DNA from: Viscum album | Lineage: Eukaryota; Streptophyta; Magnoliopsida; Santalales; Viscaceae | NCBI GenBank assembly: GCA_963277665.1 | Contig: OY728159.1 | Coordinates: 1,017,561,343-1,017,625,342 of the forward strand | Reading direction: 5' to 3' | DNA: 64,000 nt | Shown here: positions 63,641 through 64,000 of the stretch, piece after piece | How the letters are laid out: each line of letters opens with the position of its first letter | Numbering within the stretch: the stretch's first letter is position 1 | Notes under the pieces: generated by a model | Seen by the model: the letters and a program-made list of their open reading frames with translations, nothing else | The model's database searches: none | Told to the model about the DNA's origin: nothing | Program-made: the position numbers and the translations under genes

Positions 63641-64000
63641 ACTATGGTCATAAGCCTCTACCGCCTGAATCTGATCTCGTCCCTATCCACCTCCTCCCTA
63701 GGGCCGGGGTGGAACGCCTGGGGGTGGTGGCTATAATACCTCAAACCGTCGCACACCACCTGCTGCTTGGCCTGCTCCTCTTACATGTCTGATCCCCTAC
63801 ATACCTCCTCACTTGAACCTCTACCTCTGCCTCATCGGTGCTTAGACCATCTACAGATCTTCAGTGTAGAAGATTGGAAAATCGTGAGCCATGTGACCCT
63901 TCCTGCTGCATGTTTAGAAGAGTATGCTCCTCTACTGACCTCCTCTACCTTGTGAGCTACGCACCTCTGACCCTACATCGTACAGTCGTCCAACGAAAGG
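63641..64000 (-). pseudogene. gag: End of B2 gag with decayed zinc knuckle, running off the window
   Basis: On the minus strand CSRKGHMAHDFP near 63885 matches the second half of a CCHC zinc knuckle (CGKxGHxxxxCP). The upstream Cys is replaced by a stop and the last Cys by Phe. The linker to the protease at 63700-63780 is GC-richer. The remainder of gag, the primer site and the 5' LTR of B2 must lie to the right of the window. Confidence 0.65.

Overview
This window looks like an intergenic block of a repeat-rich plant nuclear genome. It is very AT-rich, and I recognise no host cell gene. Almost everything that can be named is a transposable element: plant-type Ty3/gypsy LTR retrotransposons, gag-only derivatives of them, a CACTA (En/Spm) DNA transposon with a TNP2-type transposase, and a tRNA-derived SINE. 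The species cannot be read from the sequence. All protein-coding remnants carry stops and frameshifts, so nothing here looks able to make a complete protein.

For reference I name two LTR families. Family A has LTRs of about 4.4-4.7 kb (TGTAACACC start, tRNA-iMet-type primer site TGGTATCA). Family B has LTRs of about 2.7-5.1 kb that end in a GTGACA/ATGACA-type terminus and carry tandem arrays. Layout: 1-12594 is a tandem family A gag-only element (A1), internal end - shared LTR - internal - LTR. From about 12600 to 13807 and again from 27261 to about 29537 lies one decayed family A LTR (A3), split by a CACTA element at 13808-27260 that lies on the minus strand. 29538-34299 holds decayed LTR-like sequence on the minus strand. 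34300-39423 is a well-preserved 5.1 kb solo LTR of family B (B1) with a perfect 5-bp target duplication. 39429-45933 is a decayed, pol-bearing family A element on the minus strand (A4). From 45934 to beyond the right edge is a family B gypsy element on the minus strand (B2). B2 is interrupted at 48823-60399 by a complete family A gag-only element (A2), which itself carries a SINE at 55140-55302.

The order of events can be read from the junctions. A4 was hit by B2 in one LTR and by solo LTR B1 at its polypurine tract. B2 was hit by A2 inside the integrase tail, and A2 was hit by the SINE, giving four nested layers. Removing A2 and one target-site copy puts the B2 reading frame back in register across the junction. 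A3 gives the same kind of empty-site test for the CACTA element.

The most unusual feature is in the family A LTRs: a roughly 45-bp box centred on the palindrome CGTACGTACG, repeated two to four times per LTR at about 165-205 bp spacing, downstream of the TATA box and inside what may be an intron of the LTR transcript. The box survives even in LTRs that are otherwise heavily decayed.
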